Below are positions 7,938 to 16,211 of a stretch of 64,000 nt of DNA, piece by piece. Below the pieces are notes generated by a model. The model was not told the origin of the DNA. It saw only the letters and a program-made list of their open reading frames with translations, and made no database searches. Positions within the stretch are counted from its first letter, which is position 1, and each line of letters begins with the position of its first letter. Position numbers and translations under genes: made by a program. Origin of the DNA: Saprospirales bacterium GYS_P2D (GTDB lineage Bacteria; Bacteroidota; Bacteroidia; Chitinophagales; Saprospiraceae); contig WUUP01000003.1 in the NCBI GenBank assembly GCA_009833045.1, positions 124,001 to 188,000 of the forward strand, written 5' to 3'.

Positions 7938-10900
7938 TTATTGAATTTTCACTATTGACTCTGTATGTACTCGCTCTCCATCGGACTCGATCACGAGGTA
8001 GTATGATCCCTCCGCTACATCGCTGAGGTCATATCTCTGTGACAAGCTACCTGCAGGTATCTGATACTGTGTCATCAGCGTACCGGATAGAGAGAATATC
8101 TTAGCTACATTGGTCTTGCCAGTAGCTTTATAGTCTACTTGTATGCTGTTTTGGACAGGATTAGGATAGCTCACTATTTTAGAAAAGTCTTTCAATAGAT
8201 CTATGTCTAAGTTCAACTTCGCTCTGCTCTCAGCAGTTTCGTTCGCTTTGTTTCCGCCAAACTGGAACGTAAATACGCTACTCCAATCTGACTCTTCGTC
8301 TCCTGCACATAGTGACTTCACTTGGAATTCATACGTCTTATTAGGACCTCCAATAGTCACTTTGTTAAATCTGAACTCTCTGGTAATCAACCAATTAGTC
8401 GCTCCAGCGAATCTGATACGGAATAGGTAAGACTGTGCAGTCGGTACGCCATCCCAGCTCACAGTGAATGAACGTCCGGCCTTCGCTTCTGCCATTACAT
8501 TTGATGGAGTCACACATCCTTCTTCTTCATAGACTACATCTCCGTCCATCACACCATTAGTGGTGAATATACCTGATGCTCCAGGGAAGATCTGATTGTA
8601 AGTAGGAGCAATATTTCCATCTGCTGCAGGTATAGCGAATCCTAAGATTCTACCACCTTCGTTAGCACGTTCTGCTACATATAGCATGTTTCTCGGTGCA
8701 TCTACTGCTACGTCTACAGGATTGCCGAGGAAAGTATTGCTACCCTCTACACGTGCCTGCTCGTCGTCAGAGATCATATCGTCAGCTATCGCAGCGGTGA
8801 AGTTTGGCACAGCGATCACCGCACCATCTGTTGCGCTCGACGCCTCTCCTACATCTGTGAGGATCATCCAGTCATTGTCTCTATCATATGTCAGTCCGTG
8901 TGTACGTACCATGCTCTCTACAGTGATCTCCTGTGAAGTCACGATCCATCCTTCTGGTAGATTGAAGAAGTCATCGATGATAGCGATCTTATCACTATTA
9001 TCTATGATAGCGATCAGTCTGTCTCCGTCGATATGGATACCCCATAGATTAGCATCTATGCTGTAGGTCTTGTCTAACGTGATAGACGTCGGTGAGATAT
9101 CGTAGATGTATAGTTTATTGATATTATCATTAGCATCTGATGCATCCTGTGCTACGATCAGCTTGTTGCTTCTCACTGCGATTTCTCTACCATTAGTGAA
9201 GTCAGATGTAGACGTCGCCGTCAATACTGGCATCATATTCATAGATAGATTCTCATTTACATTGCTGAATGCATTGATGACATTGTCAGATCTATTAAGC
9301 TGGTAGACTACGTCTGCTGCTTCGTCATAGTAGATACCGTCAGCGTCCATACCTCTACTGGCAAAACTATTGCCTGTGATAGTACCGTCATCTTTGATAT
9401 CATATACGCCAATCGTACCTGAAGTATTAGATGATACGAAGAACTGCTCTACAGTCTCTCCTTCACCACCTGTCATGCCGTCGTCTCCTGCGATCACTTT
9501 TCCACTACACTCACCTGTACCGCTAAACGGTGTAGCTAAGTATGGGAAGCTGCTGCGGAAGTCTCTATCATTCTCTTCGACTCCAGTCGTATATGTCAAT
9601 ACGCCTAATAAGTCATCTGTCACTGGGCTCGCTGATGTCGCAGGATCATAGTCATCATACCATAGTCCTACTGCTGCTAATACGACACCACTCACGGCCT
9701 GAAGCTCGATACGTGTCACGTCATCTTCCAGTCTACGACCATTAGGAAATCCGTCCATGTTTGGTATAAACTCAAGATCTGCTGTCTCATTAAACGGTGC
9801 TACGGTCAGACCTATAGCAGCTGCCTGTACGAGTCCGAGCGAACTAAAATTAGCATCATCTCTTGGTGTCACTGGTACTGCCATGTTAAGTCTCAACATG
9901 TCACCTCCGTTTGGTAAGAAGTTGTTCACGAAAGGCTTACCTGCTGCGAGCGGATTTCCTTCTTTACCTGTAGCGAGATGGTATGGTGGGAAGTTTGGTA
10001 CACCTGTGTGGAATGCTGGCCAAAGGTCAACCGATCTCGGCATACCTGGTCCAGGCAGTAATAAGCTACCAAAAATGGCATCGTCTAATGCTGTACCGGC
10101 TACTGCATCACTTCCTTTGAGGCTGAATAGTCCGTCTGCACCATTAGTAAAGTCAAATGCACCTAAAGATGCTGTCTGGATACGTAGAGGTGCCATAGCT
10201 GGTACCGCTCCGCCAAACTGATCATCATCCATGTATAGTGCGAGCTCAGGATTGAAAAAATAACCATCGAGGCTCGTATCTGAGATCTCATCATATGGAG
10301 TGATTCTATTCCAGTAATCTTTGTCTCCTACTGGTATCACTGCCTCATTAGTCAGTGGCATACCGAGTCTTGATACCTGTACCCAGTCTCCGTCATAGGT
10401 AGGGTCGTCCATTTTGCTCAGTGTAGTCATAGCAGGTCTGCTCGCAGATGCCCATACTCCGATCACATAATCGCTATCGAGTATAGATGTCGGCTCTGCA
10501 GGTGCTCCTTCTTTGAGGAGTGTAGCGATAGGCACTTGGATAGCAAGTGCGCTTACATTGTAGCATGCTAATCCGTCACGAGGATCTTCTCCTTGTCTTG
10601 GTGCATTACCCAGATCAAAGATACCTCCGAGGTCTACGAAGAATGGATCATCCGTAGGACCAGCAAATACCATCTCACCTGTGCTCGCTGTAGTCACAGC
10701 ACCAGTGAATAGGTCTTCATATGTAGTATTCAGTCCAGCTCCAGACTCGATAGATCTTGGGCCGATATTCGGTGGTGGCACTACTCCGTCAGTGACGATA
10801 GTCGTCCAAGTAGATCCTCCATCCATACTACGCTCGAGCGTATACGTCGTCTTGAGGTTTTGTGCTCCGAGACGGATATTAAAGAATGTAGATGGGTCTT

Positions 10901-11249
10901 CATTCACTTTATTGAATGTGAATCTGTACGTCACCTCATCTCCTGGGACGTCAGCATTATTGTCTACATGTATCTCATAGCGTACATTCTCTCCGAAGTT
11001 GTAATAATTTGGCCCACCATGAGGGAGCTGCATCGGGATATATGTAGCGATGATCGTTACGGTATTAGGGTTATCAGGGCTGCGAAAAGCGTAGAGATCT
11101 ACGTTGTCTGCGAGAGGATCATTGGAGATGAGAGGAGCCTCTCTGTGGCTCGAAGCGTATACGCTACTGAGTAGCAATGTGAAGACTCCGATGAGTGTGA
11201 GGGTGCATAGAGCTCTCAGTGAGCGGTATGCGTGTAATGTCTGTTTCAT
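7938..11249 (-). CDS. DUF4331 protein with FN3 and T9SS C-terminal sorting domain
   Basis: This 1103-residue secreted protein has a signal peptide (about 1-32, ending SVYA) followed at once by SSHREAPLISNDPLADNVDL, the signature opening of DUF4331. DUF4331 spans roughly 33-590. Residues 605-905 contain repeated short beta motifs (GTIGVYDIKDDG, LYIYDIS), probably a propeller. Residues 920-1010 form a fibronectin III domain. The end (about 1025-1103) is a T9SS sorting domain with VSYPNPVQNSIQVDY, so the protein is exported through the type IX pathway and attached outside the cell. A TPR lipoprotein gene lies 111 bp upstream on the same strand, and this pairing recurs in Bacteroidota. The role is unknown. 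Confidence 0.88.
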   Translation of the reverse strand: MKQTLHAYRSLRALCTLTLIGVFTLLLSSVYASSHREAPLISNDPLADNVDLYAFRSPDNPNTVTIIATYIPMQLPHGGPNYYNFGENVRYEIHVDNNADVPGDEVTYRFTFNKVNEDPSTFFNIRLGAQNLKTTYTLERSMDGGSTWTTIVTDGVVPPPNIGPRSIESGAGLNTTYEDLFTGAVTTASTGEMVFAGPTDDPFFVDLGGIFDLGNAPRQGEDPRDGLACYNVSALAIQVPIATLLKEGAPAEPTSILDSDYVIGVWASASRPAMTTLSKMDDPTYDGDWVQVSRLGMPLTNEAVIPVGDKDYWNRITPYDEISDTSLDGYFFNPELALYMDDDQFGGAVPAMAPLRIQTASLGAFDFTNGADGLFSLKGSDAVAGTALDDAIFGSLLLPGPGMPRSVDLWPAFHTGVPNFPPYHLATGKEGNPLAAGKPFVNNFLPNGGDMLRLNMAVPVTPRDDANFSSLGLVQAAAIGLTVAPFNETADLEFIPNMDGFPNGRRLEDDVTRIELQAVSGVVLAAVGLWYDDYDPATSASPVTDDLLGVLTYTTGVEENDRDFRSSFPYLATPFSGTGECSGKVIAGDDGMTGGEGETVEQFFVSSNTSGTIGVYDIKDDGTITGNSFASRGMDADGIYYDEAADVVYQLNRSDNVINAFSNVNENLSMNMMPVLTATSTSDFTNGREIAVRSNKLIVAQDASDANDNINKLYIYDISPTSITLDKTYSIDANLWGIHIDGDRLIAIIDNSDKIAIIDDFFNLPEGWIVTSQEITVESMVRTHGLTYDRDNDWMILTDVGEASSATDGAVIAVPNFTAAIADDMISDDEQARVEGSNTFLGNPVDVAVDAPRNMLYVAERANEGGRILGFAIPAADGNIAPTYNQIFPGASGIFTTNGVMDGDVVYEEEGCVTPSNVMAEAKAGRSFTVSWDGVPTAQSYLFRIRFAGATNWLITREFRFNKVTIGGPNKTYEFQVKSLCAGDEESDWSSVFTFQFGGNKANETAESRAKLNLDIDLLKDFSKIVSYPNPVQNSIQVDYKATGKTNVAKIFSLSGTLMTQYQIPAGSLSQRYDLSDVAEGSYYLVIESDGERVHTESIVKIQ

Positions 11250-11360
11250 AATTTGTAATTAAAGTTTGGTGTGGGTCAGGCAGGTCGGTATGGGCATAGC
11301 CCTCCCAGCTGATCTGACGATTAGTTAAGAAAAAAAGGGATTAGTAAATAATGGATATGT

Positions 11361-12617
11361 TTATAGGGATGACAGCTCTTTAGTGCTATCAGTAAGTTTC
11401 ATTAGTGATACGAGTTTAGGATCCTGAGAGTCAGTGATAGATGCTTTTTCGATATGAATTTTAGCTTTTTCTGTATCAGACATCGCTACATAGATTTCAG
11501 CGAGTTGTCGATTGACATCTATATTATTAGGACGCTTTTTATACTCTTTCATGGCATATTCTATAGCCTTGTCCGTATCGTCGTATAGATTGAGATAGAT
11601 ATCAGCGTACTCGAGATTCATATTGTGTCCGCTACGCTCATCATCTGCGAGCATCACGAATACCTCATCCATCGTCGCCATGAATGATTCATATCGATCG
11701 GTCTCTCTGTATACTTCAGCCATCTGTACATAAAATCCTACCTCAGGGATGATAGACATCGCTTCTGTCAGGATTTCTTCGGCTTTCGCCAAATCTCCTC
11801 TCTGATACGCTACATCTGCGAGCTCTCCGAGAGCAAATGGATAGTCAGGTCTATTGACGAGGATCTCTTCGTAGATTTCTTCGGCAGTATCGAGATCACC
11901 GTATTCTTTATACAGATTGCCCAGCGTCAGCTGTGCCCATGCAGTCTCTTCGAGACCTGGGTAGCCTGCTTTGACAGCATAGCTCATCGCCTCGATAGCG
12001 CCATCCACATCTCCATGAATCTCACGGAGGTAGGACACTCTACTGTATGATCGGAGGTCGGGTTTGATATTGACCATATGGTCGGCAGCAACTACTGCTT
12101 TATCATATTCGCCGAGCTCTACGTGAGCATCTACGAGTACACCATTGATCTGAGCGTTGAGTGGGTTGAGCCTGTATGCTTGAGTTGCAGTTTCTTTCGC
12201 TGTAGCGAATTCGTGAAGAGACAATTCTACCCCAGCCTTAGTGACTAATGCTCTGAATCTCAGGTCAGCGTCAGCCGGTGCAGATGCTAATATACGATCC
12301 AAAGTCTCTAATGCCGCTGGATAGTAATGTCCATGCTCTCCAGTCACTCTCGCCTCTCTCACATATATATGTGCGAGATTGAGCAATGCCTCATCACGAG
12401 TATCTGCCTCCTGAGTGGCCAGTGCATTGGTCATGTATTGATTTTGCACAGACTCCCACTCTTTACCGAGTTGGATTTTCTCGCTACGATCGAGTAGCTC
12501 TGGCACATCTACTGATGAGATGGTGGTTTCTTCCTTTGTATCACACGATGTGATAAGATAAGAGAAGGATAGTAGGAAGATGTAGTGTAAAATTTTAGAA
12601 GAGTATCGGTTTGTCAT
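11361..12617 (-). CDS. TPR-repeat lipoprotein upstream of the DUF4331 gene
   Basis: This 418-residue protein starts with a lipoprotein signal (YLITSC, Cys25). From about residue 75 it consists of at least eight tetratricopeptide repeats. Clear units include LGNLYKEYGDLDTAEEIYEE and GELADVAYQRGDLAKAEEIL. TPRs make protein-protein contacts, so this is probably a scaffold at the periplasmic face or cell surface. It lies upstream of and parallel to the DUF4331 gene with a 111-bp gap, so co-expression is likely. No catalytic motif is visible. Confidence 0.82.
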   Translation of the reverse strand: MTNRYSSKILHYIFLLSFSYLITSCDTKEETTISSVDVPELLDRSEKIQLGKEWESVQNQYMTNALATQEADTRDEALLNLAHIYVREARVTGEHGHYYPAALETLDRILASAPADADLRFRALVTKAGVELSLHEFATAKETATQAYRLNPLNAQINGVLVDAHVELGEYDKAVVAADHMVNIKPDLRSYSRVSYLREIHGDVDGAIEAMSYAVKAGYPGLEETAWAQLTLGNLYKEYGDLDTAEEIYEEILVNRPDYPFALGELADVAYQRGDLAKAEEILTEAMSIIPEVGFYVQMAEVYRETDRYESFMATMDEVFVMLADDERSGHNMNLEYADIYLNLYDDTDKAIEYAMKEYKKRPNNIDVNRQLAEIYVAMSDTEKAKIHIEKASITDSQDPKLVSLMKLTDSTKELSSL

Positions 12618-13045
12618 AGTATCTGATTTATTTGGTTATTTGACACCCCATATACGTGGATTGTTGAAGTATTGGATTTCGAGAGTTAAACAAATTTTAA
12701 ATTTTTCTTCAATCCACCTAACCAATACAGCCCAGATATACTCATAACTGCCTATATATCAGCACCTTACGATGGATGTCATTTTTATAAAAAAAATCTT
12801 AAAAAACTTTATCGTTTTAGTAAATCTGGGAAATACTGGGAGGTTTTACTTCTACCCTGAGCTGCTTTTTCATCTCATTCTGCATCGTATACACCTTATG
12901 AAATGGCCGACATCTTATAGTAGGTATAGATCTGAAGCAAAAACTTCAGATCGCCAAAGGGATCTTACCCTATTATTCCAACTTTATAATATTAACTTGT
13001 CTACGCATTACGCCTGTATCATGTAGGCACTAACAAAACCAGAAA
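12618..13045. other. Intergenic region, 428 bp
   Basis: Divergent promoters for the TPR lipoprotein and the RidA-like lipoprotein should lie here, but no clear TAnnTTTG element was found. The A+T-rich stretch at 12772-13026 is open in one frame, but its composition does not look coding. No repeat or RNA gene was recognised. Confidence 0.4.
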
Positions 13046-13564
13046 ATGAAAAGAACAAGTAAGTTTTTGAAGCTACTCCCTGTCCTCGTAGTATTCACTA
13101 TAATGCTCCACAGCTGTGGACCCACACATCAAGACACCTCAAAAGAAGTCGAAAAGGAGGTCCCCGCTACACCTGAAAAACCAGAATACTACCAACTCCG
13201 ACCAGAGGTAGAGAAAGCATATGGATACTCCCATGCCGTAAAAATCGGTAATACCATAAAAATATCAGGAGCCGTAAGCATGGATGACCAAGGAAACCCA
13301 ACTGCCATCGGAGATATCGAACAACAGATGAAGAACTGCTACGCTGACTTGGCGAAAATACTACAGCACTTTGGCTGCACATTTGACGATGTCGTCAAAG
13401 AAGACATCTTCACCACTGATATGGCGCAAATGCTGGAAAAATCAGCCTACCGAGCAGAGGTATATAAAAATGGATTTCCAACGGGCTCGTGGCTTGAAGT
13501 AAAAGGATTAGCCCTACCAGAATTCATGGTTGAGATCGAACTCGAAGTGCATAAATCGGAGTAA
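13046..13564 (+). CDS. RidA/YjgF-family lipoprotein lacking the catalytic arginine
   Basis: This 172-residue protein has a lipoprotein signal (IMLHSC, Cys24), a short acidic linker, and a Rid domain from about residue 55. GNTIKISGAVSMDDQGNP matches the family's 'g..iyvSGq.p.d..G', and EFMVEIELEVH matches the C-terminal 'vEiea.a' strand. In enamine deaminase RidA an Arg follows 'PA' (PARS) and binds the substrate carboxylate. Here the position reads PTGSW, with Gly in place of Arg. It therefore probably does not hydrolyse 2-aminoacrylate and belongs with the Rid1-7-type paralogues. Location in the envelope is also unusual for this family. Confidence 0.82.
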   Translation: MKRTSKFLKLLPVLVVFTIMLHSCGPTHQDTSKEVEKEVPATPEKPEYYQLRPEVEKAYGYSHAVKIGNTIKISGAVSMDDQGNPTAIGDIEQQMKNCYADLAKILQHFGCTFDDVVKEDIFTTDMAQMLEKSAYRAEVYKNGFPTGSWLEVKGLALPEFMVEIELEVHKSE

Positions 13565-13736
13565 AGTATAAACGTCGGTACTGTCGGATATCTGTGTTTA
13601 CATCCCAAATAAAAAAGGCCAATCACTCGGACGTAGACTCAGCAAATTGTGATTTCGATTTAGCTTACATCTTCTATGACATTGAGGCATTACTGTCTAT
13701 ATTACGCCAATATAAATCCATAAAAAGGATGAAAAG

Positions 13737-13763
13737 CAGATCAAAAACAAGGGTTTTGATCTG
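13737..13763. repeat. Perfect inverted repeat at the left edge of the A+T-rich island
   Basis: A ten-base perfect stem, CAGATCAAAA (13737-13746) with TTTTGATCTG (13754-13763), has a 7-base loop and lies 28 bp before the ATG at 13792. It may be an operator or the end of an inserted segment. The 227-bp gap around it (13565-13791) holds nothing else recognised. Confidence 0.5.
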
Positions 13764-13791
13764 ATATAAACAAGTTACTGGCAAGCAAAAA

Positions 13792-14148
13792 ATGAAAATA
13801 GACATCAGAAATAACGAATTGAGTAGACTTTCAGAAGACCAGACAAGGTTTTCCCATAAGGCCTTATCCACTTCTTTTAAAGTGATAGAATTATTGCCGG
13901 ATGGAAGAATTCTTGTTCTTGAAGACTACTACCAATTCGAATACATAGGTAAGTCAAACTTATATTGTCTAAACAGGGATTTAGAGATAGCATGGTTTTT
14001 AGATTTTCCATATGAGAGAGTAAAAGACACTTCGAATTACACTTCATTAACAGTTAAAGAAGAAGGTCTATTTGCCAATACCTTTGATTGCACACGAGTC
14101 AAATTCGCAACAGACGGTAAAATTTTACAAAGAAAATCTGTCAAATGA
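13792..14148 (+). CDS. Hypothetical protein, first gene of a coupled pair
   Basis: This 118-residue protein is not recognised. It has no signal peptide or membrane segment. The pattern VIELLPDGRILVLEDYY followed by LYCLNRDLEIAWFLDFP resembles one or two blades of a beta-propeller (short strands with 'pDGrilv.' turns), but the protein is too short for a full propeller. The stop overlaps the next ATG (ATGA at 14145), so the two genes are translationally coupled. Codon use is clearly A+T-rich compared with genes before 13.6 kb and after 18.9 kb, suggesting transfer. Confidence 0.6.
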   Translation: MKIDIRNNELSRLSEDQTRFSHKALSTSFKVIELLPDGRILVLEDYYQFEYIGKSNLYCLNRDLEIAWFLDFPYERVKDTSNYTSLTVKEEGLFANTFDCTRVKFATDGKILQRKSVK

Positions 14149-14612
14149 ATCGAATATTTATTGACAATAGAGTTGGCAATCTACTGTGTAGTGATATATC
14201 CCAAATCATCGATAATAAAAGAGAACTTATTTCTGAAGAAATAGACGTAGAAAATGAGATTAAGGACATTTTTGAAGGAAACGATAAACTAACAATGGTA
14301 ATTTGGAACTCAAATGGTCAACTAAACTTAGCAACAAACGATAAAGGGCATACCAGACAAATAAGAGTCAAAGCAGGCCTATTCTCAAAATTCTACAAAG
14401 AGATTGACAAACCAGCAAAAGGAGGTGGCTATTATCGACTGTCCATAAGTGACGACAAGTATTCTGGCTCAATTATCTCAGGACCGATAAACGAAAAGGA
14501 CAAAAGGGATTTCGAAAATAGAATAGACATAATTGAGACACAAATAATTCCAAAACTCATGAAATTGACAAACGGAGAAATAATAAAGGAAAGAATAGGA
14601 TTTAATGTTTAA
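14145..14612 (+). CDS. Hypothetical protein, second gene of a coupled pair
   Basis: This 155-residue hydrophilic protein is not recognised. It has no signal peptide or transmembrane segment. Visible features are an acidic N-terminal third (EEIDVENEIKDIFEG), a central strand-rich part with LTMVIWNSNGQLNLATNDKG, and a helical C-terminus. The start overlaps the upstream stop by four bases. A spacer of about 100 bp with higher G+C follows before the DUF6090 gene. The pair has the look of cassette-borne genes of unknown function. Confidence 0.55.
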   Translation: MNRIFIDNRVGNLLCSDISQIIDNKRELISEEIDVENEIKDIFEGNDKLTMVIWNSNGQLNLATNDKGHTRQIRVKAGLFSKFYKEIDKPAKGGGYYRLSISDDKYSGSIISGPINEKDKRDFENRIDIIETQIIPKLMKLTNGEIIKERIGFNV

Positions 14613-14712
14613 AATAAAGCCAGCCAGTAACATGCGATGATGAGATCAGACTTCCTTCCGTCGTCCGCTCCATATCGCCGAACCGTTCTGATTCATTAGA
14701 AACCGTTAACCC

Positions 14713-15468
14713 ATGATAAAATTCTTTAGAAAATTTAGACAAAAGCTACTCTCTGAAAACAAGTTCAGTAAATATCTGATTTATGCTATCGGAGAAATTA
14801 TTCTGGTCGTTATTGGAATTTTAATTGCATTGGGTATAAACAATAATAATCAATATAAAAAGAATAGGAAGATAGAATTTACCGTACTGCAAAAAATGAC
14901 TGATGATTTAAAGAAGGATTCTTTAAGTTTTAGTAATCTCTTAGCTAGGGAGATGGCTTTTGATAAGGATATTGACTCAATATACCTATGGTTAGATGAA
15001 CAAAATGAATCAAATCTATTCAAAATTGTACCAAAGATGGAATCACTTGGTTCTTCCAGTATTTTTTATCCCAATACTGGAACTTATGATGAGGCAACTT
15101 CTTCAGGCCTTTTTAATAATATAATAAACGATTCATTAAGAAGTGAAATATTTGATTACTATAGATCAGTCCTAAATAACAAAAATGATATAGTTACTAA
15201 CCACTATCAAATGAATCAAATTGTTCCCGAATTATCAAATATAATTTTTGGTTCTAGGCAAGTAACACAGATGGTTACTGGGTGGGATAATCCAAACTTA
15301 GAAACACTGACAATCAATAGTTTATACAAGAATTATAAATTTTATAAAATTTTAGTTTGGAGAAAGGCAAATTCAGGGTATTTAATTGGAAACTGGTCTG
15401 AGTTACAAGAGAAATCATTAAAATTGCAGGAAAACATTAAAGCTGAATTGGCTTCGAGAAAAAAATAA
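14713..15468 (+). CDS. DUF6090 family membrane protein
   Basis: This 251-residue protein has the hallmark start of the Bacteroidota DUF6090 family. A basic helix (MIKFFRKFRQKLL) is followed by KYLIYAIGEIILVVIGILIA, a single transmembrane segment at about 21-43, then a long helical domain on the far side with charged residues. Function is unknown. The protein starts right after a spacer ending in AACCGTTAACCC. Codon use is A+T-rich like its neighbours. Flanking spacers on both sides are G+C-richer and structured, as if the gene were a discrete inserted unit. Confidence 0.75.
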   Translation: MIKFFRKFRQKLLSENKFSKYLIYAIGEIILVVIGILIALGINNNNQYKKNRKIEFTVLQKMTDDLKKDSLSFSNLLAREMAFDKDIDSIYLWLDEQNESNLFKIVPKMESLGSSSIFYPNTGTYDEATSSGLFNNIINDSLRSEIFDYYRSVLNNKNDIVTNHYQMNQIVPELSNIIFGSRQVTQMVTGWDNPNLETLTINSLYKNYKFYKILVWRKANSGYLIGNWSELQEKSLKLQENIKAELASRKK

Positions 15469-15484
15469 CGAAAGCACAATCGAG

Positions 15485-15547
15485 TAGGTGGCTGACGGCC
15501 AATTGACCGCCAGTGCACCTCTCACACTTAGCACCTATGACGTCAGC
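15485..15547. other. Multi-stem structured spacer after the DUF6090 gene
   Basis: Within 63 bp several complementary arms occur. GCTGACG (15491-15497) pairs with CGTCAGC (15541-15547). TAGGTG near 15485 pairs with CACCTA near 15533. GGTG and CACC arms bracket ACGGCCAATTGACCGCC. The stretch does not code and is G+C-richer than the genes around it. It could fold as RNA or single-stranded DNA. The role is unknown. Confidence 0.4.
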
Positions 15548-15596
15548 ATCACTCAATGAACGAACCGAAAATATAAGCTTAAGCATAGCGGGCATA

Positions 15597-15664
15597 CCCA
15601 CCCGCTTTGCGGTTCTCTCACTTAGATGTCTCACAGACATCTACCCCTGCGGAGGCCGCTCACT
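15597..15664. repeat. 68-bp direct repeat, copy 1
   Basis: This copy matches 15885-15952 at 63 of 68 positions. It contains a perfect hairpin, TAGATGTCT (15623-15631) with AGACATCTA (15635-15643), and a smaller CCGC/GCGG hairpin near its start. It lies in a 677-bp tract (15469-16145) with no intact gene. Confidence 0.85.
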
Positions 15665-15884
15665 CAGGTATACGGCGGTTCATCAGATCGAAGTTTTGAT
15701 TTGGGAGTAATATTCTAACATCGAGGTGTAGCCTCGACGTCTTAGCACCGAGATGCGCAGTGTCGTTCCTAATATGGGACTTTGGGCTACTGCCCATCCG
15801 AGTCCGACTCCATGCATAAGCTTGATGGTTTGGCACGCCAAGTTTGATCAGATTCCTTCGCTTTCGGTCAGGCTTCTTCCCTCT

Positions 15885-15952
15885 CCCACCCGCTTTGCGG
15901 TTCTCTCACTTAGATGTCTCCCAGACATTTACTCCTTCGTAGGCCGCTCACT
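15885..15952. repeat. 68-bp direct repeat, copy 2
   Basis: This is the second copy, 288 bp downstream of the first and in the same orientation. It differs at five positions, one of which breaks a pair in the central hairpin. The interval between the copies holds another small palindrome, TTGGCACGCCAA near 15834, and no open frame of note. Confidence 0.85.
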
Positions 15953-15971
15953 TATTAATAGACTCCTCTGA

Positions 15972-16211
15972 AGCCCTCCCCAAAAACTGAATAAAGGTGA
16001 AGAACTTTGGTTTGAGTTTTCGTCTACAGAAACTGATCCAATGCTAACTGGAAAAATTAAAGAGCTTGAACTAAGAAAATCCGAAAAAGTCAATATCGAA
16101 AAACCAAATTGTATTGATAGGTATTATCTAACAAAAGTCAAGATTTTATCTTTTCTCTACAAGCAAAAACTCTTTTGTTCTAATATAAAATACTCCAAGG
16201 ATCATTATTAG
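15972..16211 (+). pseudogene. 5'-truncated remnant of an unknown gene
   Basis: After a TGA at 15969 a frame stays open for 80 codons to a TAG at 16209, without a start codon near its beginning. The translation looks like real protein at first (KGEELWFEFSSTETDPM, then GKIKELELRKSEKVNIEK), with A-rich codon use like the island genes. It begins 20 bp after the second 68-bp repeat and runs 66 bp into the 3' end of the opposing IPTL-CTERM gene. I read it as the tail of a gene whose 5' part was lost. The parent family is not recognised. Confidence 0.35.

Noticed and set aside
8203-11174. Several plus-strand frames of 66-154 codons antisense to the DUF4331 gene
   Set aside because: They mirror the repetitive coding of the real gene on the other strand (Ser/Thr/Val-rich translations without motifs).
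12772-13026. 84-codon plus-strand frame before the RidA-like gene
   Set aside because: Starts in a poly-A/T stretch, has no domain or signal pattern, and covers the promoter region of the next gene.
14613-14712. Integron attC site between the unknown pair and the DUF6090 gene
   Set aside because: TAAC and GTTA arms can pair, but the bases do not fit the RYYYAAC/GTTRRRY core sites and no integrase is present.
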